Of a stretch of DNA of 56,650 bases, positions 22,501 to 32,348 are shown piece after piece. How positions within the stretch are numbered: position 1 is the first letter of the stretch; each line of letters starts with the position of its first letter. The DNA is from Beroe ovata (lineage: Eukaryota > Ctenophora > Nuda > Beroida > Beroidae). Made by a program: the position numbers and the translations under genes. Location: positions 214,920 to 271,569 of the forward strand of contig CAMPET010000054.1 of the NCBI GenBank assembly GCA_946803715.1, written 5' to 3'. The notes below the pieces were generated by a model. That model searched no databases. It saw nothing but the letters and a program-made list of their open reading frames with translations, and was not told the DNA's origin.

Positions 22501-23918
22501 ATTCCCCGGTCGGTTACTATGGAAACCGACTTAGTTTTCGAGGGATTGATTCGATTTAGATATGTAAAATCGGTAAACTAAGCAACAATTAAGTACTGTT
22601 TTCAATTTAAAGCATTTTACACCACAGTTAGACTCCATGACTACGAAATATTTCATTCCACAATCCTCCAAAACTTCCTTCACTCTAAATTACGACTTAC
22701 AGTTTTAAAGTGGAGGAGACAATGACATGACAAATATTTTGTCACATTTAGGAAAAAATTACATGAGATTGACAGAAATATTGGAAATTTCACCGAATCG
22801 TAGCGTCTCGTCGTAGCATACTGGTGAAACGCAACCCGTTAATTAGCACAAGGTGGGAGTGTTGTAATGGGCGGGTACATGATGGCAACAAATTTCAGAC
22901 ATTTTACCGTTACAATTTCACCGATTGTATGTTACATTTAGGGGTGAAGTCATGGGCTATTTATAAACAACCGCAACAATAAATCGTCCGATTACTCTGT
23001 TAATTTGGCGATATCATTGATTAATGAAGAGGGTATCAGACAGTGACAGCATACCATTGTTTCCGCAAGACATGACACCACCATGACGATCCATGACACC
23101 AGGGTGATATGATCGTGACACCAGCACATGTAGGGAGTGAGAGGGTCCCATATTATATTGTATCCACGGCACATACAGTAGGAGAACAAATTGCATTGCA
23201 ATCCGAGGGTGCAGTGTAATCACTAGGTATATATGCCCGCTGCGTACCTACATGGGTAACACAATATGGCCCTTACCTCGATGTTTGGAATTCCTGAAAA
23301 ACACTCGAGTCCCCACTCAGTTTATCATGAAATGTCTCTAATACACAGATATAGCGGACTGTCCCCCACCAGAATAATAGGACCGAAAAATGTCTTGAAT
23401 TACAGAAGTGTGATCCATTATTGTTTGATGGGTGATTCATTGGTCATTAGCACTGCCATAACTTAGCAGCAAGACAGTCAGAGTGCTTTCTGCGCTCTTT
23501 TGCCGATCATTGTTAAAATTCAGGGCGGTATTCTTGGTATCGTGTAAAACTCCGACAACTAACTGTTCTTTCCCTAAAACCATATCTTTTACCACCGCTC
23601 ACCATCCCCCACACACTAATTTCCTGACCCACTCCCCCTCCCTCATTACTGCGCCCTCCCTCACTCCACCCACGCTCATTTCCTATCGCACAGTACCCTA
23701 TCTCACACTATCTCACACCCCCGTGTCCTATCCTACAGGAAGAGTTGTCAGTTGTCCTGGGTAAGATCAGGATGTTGATGGAAGCGAACAGATCCGACCT
23801 CCCCCCTGTGGACACAACCACTGTAGTCGTGGGGATACAACCCCCGACCTCCACCAAATCGCCAAGTCCCATCCACACACCCAAAGATCTCGTTCAGCTA
23901 GACATTGGGGCGGGTTAA
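4513..23918 (+). CDS. CCND: Cyclin D (complete, seven exons)
   Basis: Predicted regulatory partner of CDK4/6 at G1 entry. Exons: 4513-4716, 5431-5508, 5773-5849, 6025-6088, 17193-17352, 20064-20203 and 23739-23918. They sum to 903 nt, giving 300 residues and TAA, close to the usual ~295. The N-terminal cyclin box includes LTEWMYE, HAVNLLDRYLSE, IGAVCLFLASKLREH and PIPMDTLCE. The C-terminal box includes VLNALNWD, HFLYRLPIPD and MFIPHSSKMMATG. The last exon ends in HTPKDLVQLDI, matching the Thr-Pro degron and acidic tail of vertebrate cyclin D1. The start at 4513 gives MFCYES, which resembles the D-cyclin LxCxE site with Met in place of Leu. An in-frame ATG at 4438 would add 25 residues. The end of exon 1 is the least certain boundary. 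An AATAAA lies at 23954. Confidence 0.88.
6600..9340. other. Cyclin D intron 4, proximal part, no gene seen
   Basis: No coding exon is supported. At about 7166-7219 there is a tandem duplication of a 27-nt unit (tttaaaagatcatgaatttt...). At 7826-7850 ttttactcaa repeats three times. A minus-strand open frame at 8334-8837 has no recognisable domain. Confidence 0.5.
9352..9532. promoter_or_regulatory. Intronic cluster of CCAAT, E-box and CRE sites
   Basis: Within 180 bp there is a CCAAT at about 9352, two copies of the 10-nt palindrome GTCACGTGAC (9378-9387, followed directly by CAAT, and 9409-9418), and a full palindromic CRE TGACGTCA at 9525-9532. These are known binding motifs of NF-Y, bHLH-Zip (USF/MYC/TFE-type) and CREB/ATF factors. 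The cluster lies in cyclin D intron 4 and could be an internal promoter or enhancer. A third GTCACGTGAC is at 9901. Function is inferred only. Confidence 0.45.
10570..10629. promoter_or_regulatory. E-box plus two inverted CCAAT boxes in intron 4
   Basis: CACGTGAC at 10570-10577 is followed by ATTGG at 10594 and at 10625. It repeats the E-box/CCAAT pairing seen at 9.4 kb, 26.8 kb and 44.1 kb. Confidence 0.35.
11538..12788 (+). CDS. LINE ORF1: Cys-rich (PHD-like) domain plus CCCH zinc fingers
   Basis: ORF1 of the element, taken from ATG 11538 (MLTANVEN); an in-frame ATG at 11478 would add 20 residues. It has about 416 residues. An N-terminal region leads to a Cys/His cluster at residues ~95-160 (CGEC, DHVPE, FSCFKCFKGSHSC, WLCSTC), spaced like a PHD/RING-type finger. 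At residues ~230-320 come three CCCH-like fingers (CQKFLNWDCPHG..CCPFKH, CNQYRISGF..CQKGKNCDFFH, CKGALERGSCVKKDCSKFH). A short coiled coil follows (LRDLVTGMATKLAALEKKL), then a Pro/Gln-rich tail. PHD-like ORF1 proteins are known in CR1-type elements. It probably binds element RNA as a nucleic-acid chaperone; RNA-type CCCH fingers would fit that role. Confidence 0.85.
   Translation: MLTANVENVDSEKVKVIIGKLIDKAEQNVRPVISVFDNSQSRAVVTKRFEKFSIPILESCAEFLGIALADKEGYKLFTKKSLMDRIYCGLNALMPTRCGECSEEYVIDHVPEVKPVFSCFKCFKGSHSCERNKLLHQALSALNTPSGFVWLCSTCYNAVDPIEPRKSRSPHTSGSGDKSGEIGAEVSDIISPGDGSDVMSSTQKPQQHSVSFPGMSESRDESSDGSHDKVRVCQKFLNWDCPHGISGKKVVSGRCCPFKHPRVCNQYRISGFTGKKGCQKGKNCDFFHPDICKGALERGSCVKKDCSKFHPVSWKRNKEESVRDKKQRPDKQNSSAPSSSKDFLELRDLVTGMATKLAALEKKLDQSAPSAPPQSVPQPAGQMIYPSLPQSAYPMMSLGVHRLPQHQIPFSHPSYF
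12782..15760 (+). CDS. LINE ORF2: APE endonuclease, reverse transcriptase and C-terminal domain
   Basis: About 992 open codons. The endonuclease begins at NARSL near 12788. It shows AITESWL (catalytic Glu), GGGVMLYS, VAYRPPD, SGDFNLPQIDW (Asp/Asn) and EISDHKMV (His). The RT shows CAPGPDGIP, NYRPVTLTS, KQHGFRSNRSC, YLDFAKAFDKVD, LSGVPQGSVLGPLFFL and the catalytic FADD at 14834-14845. The C-terminal part has the thumb-like NVRDLGV...W and CPLWDP motifs. All catalytic residues are present. The first in-frame ATG is only at 12944, inside the endonuclease domain. The frame stays open upstream into ORF1 (-1 relative to it), so translation probably starts without a conventional AUG, for instance by coupled reinitiation or frameshifting. 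Confidence 0.92.
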   Translation, partial: LLNARSLNPSAKSAGRWKLQDLIGHIDEKHRRGCLFPFIAITESWLKSYHNDAQLQVPGYSLSRSDRSKRNGGGVMLYSLSSLPISHSESFDDSVCQGIINVYPSAKLCVAVAYRPPDATADSFTKLLDSFARVIEDCTPNDYDLFVSGDFNLPQIDWETHQIQSGASADSNLSARRLLQFMSTHLLSQMVTTPTRDNNVLDLILCNNDRLICDVNCEATEISDHKMVNALLSFNPGSITEAQSTYLDETSFRALDFHRADLEDLNKAISSVNWNAVRDSTTFEDYPAEFTRKVLDVCLESVPRKRPPKGKPNVYNSLRRKKSRLKNRLAAAMCSGDESRIKKLEDEIGLITFEIKEAIVQHLDEGERRAVEKMKVNPKYFYSYAKSFSKVKETITTLLNGEKELVTEKKDLANILQTQFCSVFSDPACPDKTMPEFAMPPITSRDTDLTLTVDDIKDAISELKLDCAPGPDGIPSILLKKCASSLAEPIYLIWSESMSSGIVPSYYKTGYVTPLFKKGSRCEAVNYRPVTLTSHVVKVYERVIRKHMIQYLDSNSLLSDKQHGFRSNRSCLTQMLEHFDDIFEGMTHGSDTDSIYLDFAKAFDKVDLDLLLRKLKRYGFEDKLIRWIKSFLTDREQVVVVNSVHSESAKVLSGVPQGSVLGPLFFLLFINDLEDVVQHSRVSFFADDTRVSRRINYANDSHLLQADLYSILKWSRCNNMKLHELKFELLNHRHNTKAPLSELPFHTEALCYKVSGEVTLYPVENVRDLGVKVSCDLSWSKHVGEMVTKARNKLSWVLSVFKTRDRVVMITLYKSLVRSLLEYCCPLWDPVKTTEIQLLEGVQRTFTSRIGGLRDMNYWERLSHLKLMSLQRRRERYVILMMWKTYHNVVPNSCNIKFVETTRYGIKAVLPSLSKSSSMRNQTLYDSSFAVRGPKLWNKVPSDVKAERTFDSFKTSLSKFLALIPDNPPISGYTSSWSNSLVDYTPSRWSDI
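15861..17180. other. Distal part of cyclin D intron 4, no gene seen
   Basis: AT-rich intron sequence between the LINE and exon 5. No open frame here shows a recognisable domain. Confidence 0.5.
17353..20063. other. Cyclin D intron 5 with assembly gap
   Basis: No additional exon recognised. The intron contains a (CA)n tract at about 19722-19745 and a 208-nt run of N (19791-19998). The gap ends 65 nt before exon 6, where ccccactatttgctata is repeated. Confidence 0.6.
19791..19998. other. Assembly gap (208 N)
   Basis: Run of N just upstream of cyclin D exon 6. Confidence 1.
20753..20875. repeat. (CAAA)n tetranucleotide repeat
   Basis: Repeated caaa/caga units, degenerate in the middle, in cyclin D intron 6. 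Confidence 0.85.
21790..21852. repeat. (TG)n / TGTTTG microsatellite
   Basis: Alternating tgtgtgtg and tttgtgtg units in cyclin D intron 6. Confidence 0.9.
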
Positions 23919-23953
23919 GGTCCCCGGAGCTGAGGGTACAGTGACTTCCTATG

Positions 23954-23959
23954 AATAAA
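23954..23959 (+). terminator. Candidate poly(A) signal of cyclin D
   Basis: AATAAA lies 36 nt after the cyclin D TAA. Short 3' UTR use is plausible; later signals cannot be excluded. Confidence 0.5.
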
Positions 23960-23964
23960 TATAT

Positions 23965-26930
23965 CACTCATATGTTCTTGTGCAGTCGGCGCGGTGTGTA
24001 AGTTGATATTCGGGCGGTTTCGGTTTTGCTTAACGTGTTATATTGTAACGAGAGGAAATGCCCCCACCCCCCGTGATGTGAGAACCAGTGTCTCTTGTAC
24101 CCATTATAGTTGAAAACAATAGTGTAGCGCAAGATTCAAATGTTCCGTGAGAGGTTATTTACACGCGGGAGAGAGAGAGAGAGGTACAGAGTAAATTATG
24201 TGAAGTTTATAGATTAATCCTTTGTTAAGAAGATGCCGATGCGTGCGTGGAAATCAGTTCTCAACGAGATTGTATTTGAGAATATATATTGCTCGATCCT
24301 GTTTCTCTATATTGCGTTTTTTGAGCACGGAATATTAAGTGAAATAACGGTGACATCATAGTATCGATCACAATGGGAGCGTAGTATTCGGTGATATATA
24401 TTTCACTTTTTCACTTCAACTTATTGGGTGGGTTATTAACGATTTATTATCAGTTTTTGTACACTTAAACCTGGATTTTTACCTTGTCAAATAATTTATG
24501 TCATGTTCAGTGTTTCCCTTAGATTAAAGGAAATCCAGTTTTCCCTATATATATGTTGTACCATATATATTTTTCACATTTTTGGGGTTGTTTTTTAAAT
24601 ATATTTTTTTAAATTTTTAATCCTTGATGAAGATATATCATTATTAATATAAAGTCTGGGGCATGTATGATACCACAGCCATGCAAATACATTAAGCAGG
24701 AAACTTGTAATATTGTACTACCTTCCGATGAGCTATAGGTACTATATAGGACGACCATTGTGGTAAATTGTACACGTGTGAAGAATACGTGATGTGTATC
24801 AAACATATGTTCAATAAATGAAGGCAAGGGATCATCAATGCAACTCAAATGCAGGGATAGATATAAAAGATGGACGCAATTGACACACTGATGATCCCTT
24901 ATTGATGTGAGTGTTCGAGAACGGTTCGTATTTAACTTTGGGTACAGCTAATAATAGAGGAGTGATTATTTGTTATTTATACTATACAACGTTCGAAGAG
25001 AAAACGTAGCCAACTTCCGAATTCTCGCTGCGCGGATTTTGGTTTGGAAATAGGTGCCCTATTAGAGTAGAAAAAAGTACTCTACAAGAATCAAAACACC
25101 AAAATATTGGGAGCAGGAAGTTGATTACGATATCTGTGTATTTGTGTGCATGAGGTGATACATCTTAAGTGATTTATGTCTTTTCCTGATTTATTTCTTC
25201 TTTTTCTACACGATTCTTTGGTGTGTTTTGTCAGGCAATTTTTATCCACTGGGCAGACACTTGACTACATAATAATGTTGGTAAAGTGATCTGAAATCCA
25301 TTTTATACTGAAGTAATCGTCTTTTTAACCCAAATTTCCCGTGACCCCGAAAAAGACGAGCCTTATGCCATCTCTGATGGAGGTGCCGAGTATTTCTTTG
25401 CCATGTTTTATCTTGCTTTCACCGACACCATTTTTTATCCCTGATATTTGATGTCATAATTTATTTTCATTTCAAATTAAGTTATTGATAGAACTCCTAT
25501 GGAACGTTCTCTGTGTGCGTGAGTCTTGATAGGTTCTTATACTTCTCAATATCGTATAGGTTTATCAATATGTCACTTACAAGATCTTTATCGATAGTTT
25601 TTTCAAGTTTCTACCATATTTAACGAAATATCGTTGAAGCAATCCAATTTGTATGAAGAACACGAGATTGAAATTATCATATTTACTGATATGATGCAAT
25701 GTTGAAAGTATAAAACTTTTGAAAATTACGTTTTGTGTTCGAATCTCCTATGTGTAAATATCAATAGTTGTAAAAGTTCAAAATCCGATGCTGTTCATTG
25801 GAAAACTCATAAAAAATCAGTCACAGTAAGCGCAATTTCACATCTGCTGTTGAGTTTTCCTAGGGACAAAATCGCAATCGTTTCGAGTCACAAGTTTCTT
25901 CTATGTTTGGATTGTTCAATTAAANATGTGACGACCAGTTTTCGAGTAATCGTTGTACCAAAATACCGTGCAAATCGCCGAAATAACGCCTTAATTTTGG
26001 TACACTTTAGTTTTAGCTCCTTATGCACGCGCACCACTCAAAATGTTGTCGTGTCGCGCGCGGTGCAATAAATGTGAACAAAACTGAATTCACGCGAGTT
26101 CTTGTCACGCGTGTTTTGGAATTGAAGATTCTCCCTTAATTGTAGTCACGTACAAGACAAAGCGCTCAATACAAGTTGACCACTAAAACAATCATTTCGA
26201 GAATTCGGGTGAAAAATTACATTTGTGCTTCTTTTCTATGCATTAGATCATAGCCATGAAATTGTTTGAAAATTGAATGTCAAAGACATGAAATTTATAG
26301 AAAGAGGGAACTGACATCTATTGTTTTTGGTTCCCGAGCAGAAAACTATTGAAGTTAGAAGAATCTAGAATTAGTGACGTTATCACATCCAATTAAATGA
26401 TACATGTTTTGAATTGTTTAACGATGTATAAATTGTACTAAGTACTTTTTTGTTGTCCCAACAATGTAATGGTGTTTTGCAATTTTTAAGCTGTATAAAA
26501 ATCTGTACTTGAAAGTAATGCTGCACAATGAACAAATAATTCTGATATCCTGCAGATTTCTGATAACAGCCCATTGGTAGACTTCATGTGGCTCCTGTCT
26601 GTCTGACTCCATGATTACTGATTGTTATTTCCGCATGTAACCGCCGTGATAAACTGTTCTGATCTTGTGTATGAGTGTCTGAGCCAACCAAACCCCTCCT
26701 ATCTGTTTTTATCAGTATGTTAGTTTTTATCATCATGTTAGTTTCGGTAAAAAAGAAAGTAAACACACACACCATAGAGAATGGTATTCTTTGGGAGGGG
26801 GCCCAACTTATTTTTCAGTCACGTGACAGCAATTGACCAATGAGAACATAGCTACAACCAATGAAAATCAAGAATCGCTGTCACATGCAAAACATCAGAA
26901 GGAATCAGCCCGCATCAAACACAGCAGATA
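23965..26930. other. Intergenic between cyclin D and the tetraspanin, probably containing the tetraspanin's last exon
   Basis: AT-rich sequence with a single N at 25925. The minus-strand tetraspanin ends at a splice donor at 26936, so its terminal exon should lie here, but none with a convincing fourth membrane helix was found. Confidence 0.5.
26818..26886. promoter_or_regulatory. E-box palindrome with two CCAAT boxes
   Basis: GTCACGTGAC at 26818-26827 is followed by CCAAT at about 26838 and 26858 and by a variant TGTCACATG near 26879. This repeats the composite seen at 9.4 kb. Here it lies just beyond the last recognised tetraspanin exon. Confidence 0.35.
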
Positions 26931-26936
26931 AGATAC

Positions 26937-28377
26937 CTGTATGATAGCCACGCCCAATGCAGCACCACCAATGTAATAGAGATTGTTGTTGAACCAGTTC
27001 TCCATAGTTATCAGACAGCCCGTATCGTGGATCACCTCGCCATTACCGTATCCGTCCTTCAGATGACTCTGGGAGATGTTGCTACGATAATTCGTGTTCT
27101 AATTCGTGTTCGGGAAAATTCGTTGGAATTCAGAAAACTCAGAGTCACAAACTTGACGAAATAAGCGATAGAGAATAAATGATTGACGAAATAAGTGATC
27201 GGTTCTGACTGTTGAAAACGTTGCAAGTAACAGTTGCTGGTACTCAAGCAGTCTCACTTACAGTGGGGACATAGAGAGCCTCCCCGTTTTTGCAATATTC
27301 CGTCTTGTCATAGTCCATGACCTTTACACCACAGAACAAGTTGACTTGTAGCTCCTGCGAGTTATATTCATTGGTCATGATGGAGTCACGTGACTGGAAA
27401 TGAGTCATTTTATTGGTAAAATGGGGTCACATTCTCATCACGTGACACTTACCATATTGCAGCAAGAGTAAGGCACACCACAACTCTCTATACCCTCGTT
27501 ACAACACTTAAAGTACGCGTTTTCCTGCCAATCCGTGAAGTTCCTTACACCACAACACTTAAACTGAGGGAGTCGTAGGATCATGGAGTTGTAAGAAATG
27601 CTATTGCCGGTTAGAATACATTTGATACAATTTAACAACAGTCATGGCGACTTATCGATTTGCACGTGCAAAATACTCACGGTGCGCTGAGCCACATTGA
27701 CCGCGTCTCTCAGATCACTGTCATCCCGGTAAGCGACAATTGCATCGAACATCTCATTTTCCACCACTTTTCTCACCTAGCGTGATTAATCAAGTGAGAT
27801 AACTAACAATTCATGGGTCAAAACATAAGCTAAGTGGAGGATGTGATGCTTTGTGATGATGTACCTTGTCCTTCATGACAAATGCTATGATCCCAATAGC
27901 TGCCTCGCCAAGAAAAAGGATGACGAGAGAGGTCGCAAACTGAAGTATAGGGGATCAATATTGAGATTCATCTCAGGCAATCATTCATTTAGCAGGATTC
28001 ATTTCACATGACACATGAAACACCATAACTTACAATTTGGAGGAATCTGATATTTTCCCGCAGGGCTCCCACCCATCCGAAGAATCCAATCCAGAAGACA
28101 ATGGCGCCCACGATCAGAAGGAAGGTGGCTGGATCAATTGCCATGGAGTTGAAGTCCATGAGTGTGCCCTTCTCTGTCTTGCTCCATATCGCTATACCGA
28201 TCAGGATTACACCCAACAACTGATTTAGGAGGGAGGAGACATTGATTAGAAACGTGATTGATAAAAAGATTGTTGTTGGGTGGAAACTGATCATCAAAGG
28301 TGAGTATTAGATACACTCACCCAAAAAAGTATGTTGAATGCAAACAAAGAATATTTGATAAGCGTTCTGCTTGCCAT
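26937..28377 (-). CDS. Tetraspanin, seven exons found, C-terminal exon missing
   Basis: Four-helix membrane protein that organises partner receptors in the plasma membrane. Exons in transcript order: 28377-28321, 28219-28034, 27939-27865, 27776-27681, 27563-27453, 27393-27262 and 27068-26937, all between GT/AG sites and together 263 codons in frame. TM1 starts at MASRTLIKYSLFAFN and ends with LLGVILIGIAIW. TM2 is TFLLIVGAIVFWIGFFG, then the typical GALREN loop. TM3 is FATSLVILFLGEAAIGIIAF. The large loop has the family signature CCG (FKCCGVRNFTDW), then CCNEGIESCGVPYSCC and later GCL. Exon 7 reaches ALGVAIIQ, the start of TM4, and ends at a donor (gtatct). The start of exon 5 is the least certain boundary. 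The particular tetraspanin subtype is not clear. Confidence 0.85.
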
Positions 28378-29035
28378 CTACTGACTGTATCCTTCTCACT
28401 AACTTTCTCACATTCTAGCTGATGAGACGTTGGAATAATGAAGAGATTCTATAACATAAATCTTACGGCTGCGAAGTTATCAATGTACCAATCCGATATT
28501 CGACATTTCACTCGGAAACTGCACAACGCAACATTCAGTTAATCGAACGCATGAGTTACACTCAAACTGCAACAACGTATACAAATATTATGAAATGAAG
28601 AGTAGAATCTTGCACTCTCATACATCATAGTATGAAGTACAGTTGTATCCTAATATTGAGTACCTGCACGTCACTGCGTTAAGCATCGATCACACTACAC
28701 ACAGCAATCTATCAGGACGCCAATGATGCGTACAGAACACTCACACACATACAAAACCTACTGTGGCAAATAAACAATTATTGCTAGCAGACGCGTCTCA
28801 TGTCAAATTCAAGCCCAGAAACTCAAAGCCCGGAATGAACACACTGGAAAAGTAGGATTTATGAGGATTGGAACAATGATAGGACTTGGTGATCGGTCAA
28901 TTTTACTTGTCTGAGGTTTCATATTTTGGTGGTTACAAATAGGAAAAAAGTTGGTTTGGAGAAGCTTCCCCTAATATCAATCAGCTACACCATCATGAGG
29001 GGTGCCACCATGAGGAAATATTGAGACAAACCCCT

Positions 29036-31387
29036 TCACTTAGCGGTACTGCCCACTTTCTGCTTGTCAAGCTGAACTATGATACTAGTCTGTGGTTTGA
29101 CGATGGCAAACATCGTGTCCCTAATCCCGTCATCGCCCGACATTGAATCCTTGAGGAGGAGCTTACAGATCTCGTACAGCTTGGAGCTCAAGGAATTGAA
29201 TCTGGGGTGATCAGGCAAGATGCCCTCAGCACCCAAACACTCCGATATGACACATTTCAAGAGAGTTTTATTCTTCTGAGACCGGGACGGTTTGACACTC
29301 GGGCCAGCCTCTGATGAGGTAGGTTTGACCGAGTCCGGGTGAGTTCTGTGCGAGGGACCGGGGGCTGCAGCAGGGGCTTCTCTCGAGTGAGAAGGGAGGG
29401 CCAAGTCCAGGGAGTCTCGAGATGAGGACGGCTCAACGGCAGTGGAGATGTTCTCACTTGACTTAGCGTGACGCTGGTTCATCTTGAAGAGGGAGGATGG
29501 CACAACAAGACTTGTCAAACTCTTACTCCGATCAAATAGCGAGGATGCTTTGCACTTTCCCTTGCTGCTCGTAGATCTGTCTGATTGAGAACTACCCGTC
29601 CTACGGCCGTCTTTTGCAGTCTGTTTGTTGGACGATAAACTTTTGTACGTTGGCTTTTCTTCCGTGTTGTACGGACTGACACTGCAATAGGTCTCCCTGG
29701 GCGCGAGGGTGTGTGTAATATCACGTGACACCCCCATTTCCCACTAATACTAATCAGGGGTTTGATTGAGATTGTAGTACCTGTGAACGTATTTTCTCTG
29801 CAATTCCTGAATTCGCTCGTCAGTTTCATCGTTGTTGTAGTATTGAATACCGTGACCTTGCTGATTAACCGCTTCCTGTATGGTTTTTCGCTCGATATGT
29901 GCACAATTACACGCCTTGTTGATGAATGAACTATGATAATATCAATATTCCCCCTACCTTGTATGGTAAGGCAGCTGCTTGTGCCTCATCAAACTCTAGA
30001 CCAGATCTCTCTTGATTCTTATACGCACTCGGCTCGTACACTTCCAGAATATCCTAACGGTAATCATTGAGTGTCAGAGACTGTTCGCGGAGTACATAAA
30101 ATGAGTGACTGCATTCGTAAAACACCGTAGACAAGATTGCTTGCGCAGTATATTCAGCACGTGACACTTACCATAGGAGTGGGTATGGATGCAGCAGCAG
30201 GAATGTTACGAGGAGAGGGAATACGGACTGGGAAACTTTTGTCTGTTTTGGTGCTTTCCACAGACGCCCGCTCGAAGAACTCTAGAAGTTTCTGTTCATG
30301 GGACCAGTCTACCGTTGTCGATTGGTTGATGAAAATGCCGCCTTTTTGTGTACTCGGTGCTCTAGATCGAGTATCCGTCAATATAGCATTCAGCATAAGT
30401 AACGGAATGATAAGTGAACAGTTATCGATAAGCCACAAAGCTTCTCGCACCACACACACTTACTGCATCACATCACGGAAAGTGTACAGTTTCCCCTTCC
30501 ACAACAGAACGTACGGTCCTTGGAGCGTATTCGAGCTATTGCCGATACTACGTGTTTGTACAGCTCTGATCCAGTCCGATTTCAACTTGATTCCTTGCTC
30601 TCTCTAGGAGTATTCACAAATCAGTGTATTCACATTCAAATACTTCTGGAATCATCCAATCACCAAGCCAAGAATTTCTCCTTCATCAATCGAGATTTGA
30701 CTTATGCTACCTGGTATGTAACTTTACAGAGAATTCCTTTTTTCGTGAGGGAAGCAAGTCTGACAGCTGTATCAACTGCCACTGTCGTGACATCGACACA
30801 TTCTTTGAGTACAAAGAGAGGTACTGAGTTGACTATCTGAAAACAGCAAATTCCGCGTAATACTTAATAGTAGATCGAGGAAAGTTGCAGAGAATACTTA
30901 CATAAATTTTCCATTTCTTACTAGAGGCAATGCAACATAGATTCCCAACCTGAATTACAGTGAGTAAGGTCAGGTTTCCATTGGTAACAAGATCTGTGTG
31001 TTTCCCCATGACTATAATTCCTGTTAGCGTCATATCAATACCACTCTGATTACCTGAGACAGTGATAGGTTAACGTTGTGTCAAATTACTGAAGAACTTG
31101 GGGCAAATGTGAGATATGTCCGATTTCTAATACAAGACGTATTGCTTCCTTACCTTTGAAATGAACGTCTGTTACCCAGCAACACTTGCTGATAATCTTA
31201 GCGAGGTTGTACACATCACTCTTTAGCAACACAGCAGCTTTCATCGCTTTGACCCAGGGGCTGTGGCTCGAGTCGCGTGACTTGGTAACTATCGACAAGT
31301 AACCATGGTGACACTTGATGAATCTCATGAGTCCACTGGCGAGGATTAAGGATGCACCAGCTGTAGGGATCTGAGGTGTGGGCTGTT

Positions 31388-31420
<33 letters not shown>

Positions 31421-32315
31421 NNNNNNNNNNNNNNNNNNNNNNNNNNNNNNNNNNNNNNNNNNNNNNNNNNNNNNNNNNNNNNNNNNNNNNNNNNNNNNNN
31501 NNNNNNNNNNNNNNNNNNNNNNNNNNNNNNNNNNNNNNNNNNNNNNNNNNNNNNNNNNNNNNNNNNNNNNNNNNNNNNNNNNNNNNNNNNNNNNNNNNNN
31601 NNNNNNNNNNNNNNNNNNNNNNNNNNNNNNNNNNNNNNNNNNNNNNNNNNNNNNNNNNNNNNNNNNNNNNNNNNNNNNNNNNNNNNNNNNNNNNNNNNNN
31701 NNNNNNNNNNNNNNNNNNNNNNNNNNNNNNNNNNNNNNNNNNNNNNNNNNNNNNNNNNNNNNNNNNNNNNNNNNNNNNNNNNNNNNNNNNNACACACACA
31801 CACACACACACACAGCTCTCATGTTATAATGACGTTATTGCAGTACCTGCTCAGTAATCCAAACTGCGTGAGTGACGCTGTATTTCGGTATCTCGTCAAG
31901 CAGGTTATGCAGCGTTATCCCAACATTATCCAGCGAACCAGCTCTCATTTTCTCCTCGTCGAGTTTCAATCCGGCCAGTGTGGTCGCCCAGTTTTGTGGT
32001 TGTTCAGAGGTCGACGACTCAGCTGCAGTTCCCGGGGCCTCAGTTCCACACCAAAGTGGTGGTTCACCAGAACTAGTGATGATACAACATGGTATATCAC
32101 CACTGAGGTTGGCATCGAACTGTGACAAGACCTGCGACACATATGAACTTAGATGTGAAGACTATACCAGCATACTGCACATGATAGATAGCAACACTGT
32201 AATCAGCAGACAAACACACACACACANACACACACACACACACAAATACCTGAGAAATGAACTCCTGGGTCGAATGTGGTCCAGTGAGGAAGATTACACA
32301 GGATCGAGCAGTCAT
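29036..32315 (-). CDS. MTBP: MTBP-like protein (Treslin/TICRR partner in origin firing), ten exons
   Basis: In vertebrates MTBP works with Treslin/TICRR in CDK-dependent replication origin firing. Exons in transcript order: 32315-32250, 32131-31847, 31370-31154, 31053-30902, 30836-30711, 30603-30464, 30361-30172, 30053-29958, 29875-29781 and 29696-29036. They close to 675 residues and TGA; an ATG at 32348 would add 11. The identification rests on family-like pieces in the right order: HEQKLLEFF with FPVRIPSPRNIP, GIQYYNNDETDERIQEL, a Ser-rich basic middle, and a C-terminal helical domain (LLKCVISECLGAEGI, LYEICKLLLKDS). The N-terminal half is divergent. The length is shorter than human (~900). 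An assembly gap lies in intron 2. The gene is on the opposite strand from the cyclin D gene. Confidence 0.68.
31386..31814. repeat. (CA)n microsatellite around a 371-N gap
   Basis: CA repeats run into N at 31421-31791 and resume on the other side, within intron 2 of the MTBP-like gene. The gap was probably caused by the repeat. Confidence 0.9.
32213..32244. repeat. (CA)n with single N at 32227
   Basis: CA microsatellite immediately after the splice donor of the first MTBP-like coding exon. Confidence 0.9.
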
Positions 32316-32348
32316 ACTTCCTATACGGGGTGACGTATGTTGTAACAT

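Larger units (their letters stand above)
20204..23738. other. Cyclin D intron 6, no gene seen
   Basis: Contains a degenerate (CAAA)n tract at about 20753-20875, a (TG)n/(TGTTTG)n tract at about 21790-21852, and long T/C-rich sequence before exon 7. No other coding exon was recognised. Confidence 0.55.

Noticed and set aside
26440-26574. Possible last tetraspanin exon after a ctgcag acceptor on the minus strand
   Set aside because: It enters in frame and has a stop, but begins DIRIICSLC, which would place charged residues in the fourth membrane helix; not convincing.
31376-32125. Long open frames across the N gap
   Set aside because: They exist only because unknown bases and CA repeats carry no stop codon.
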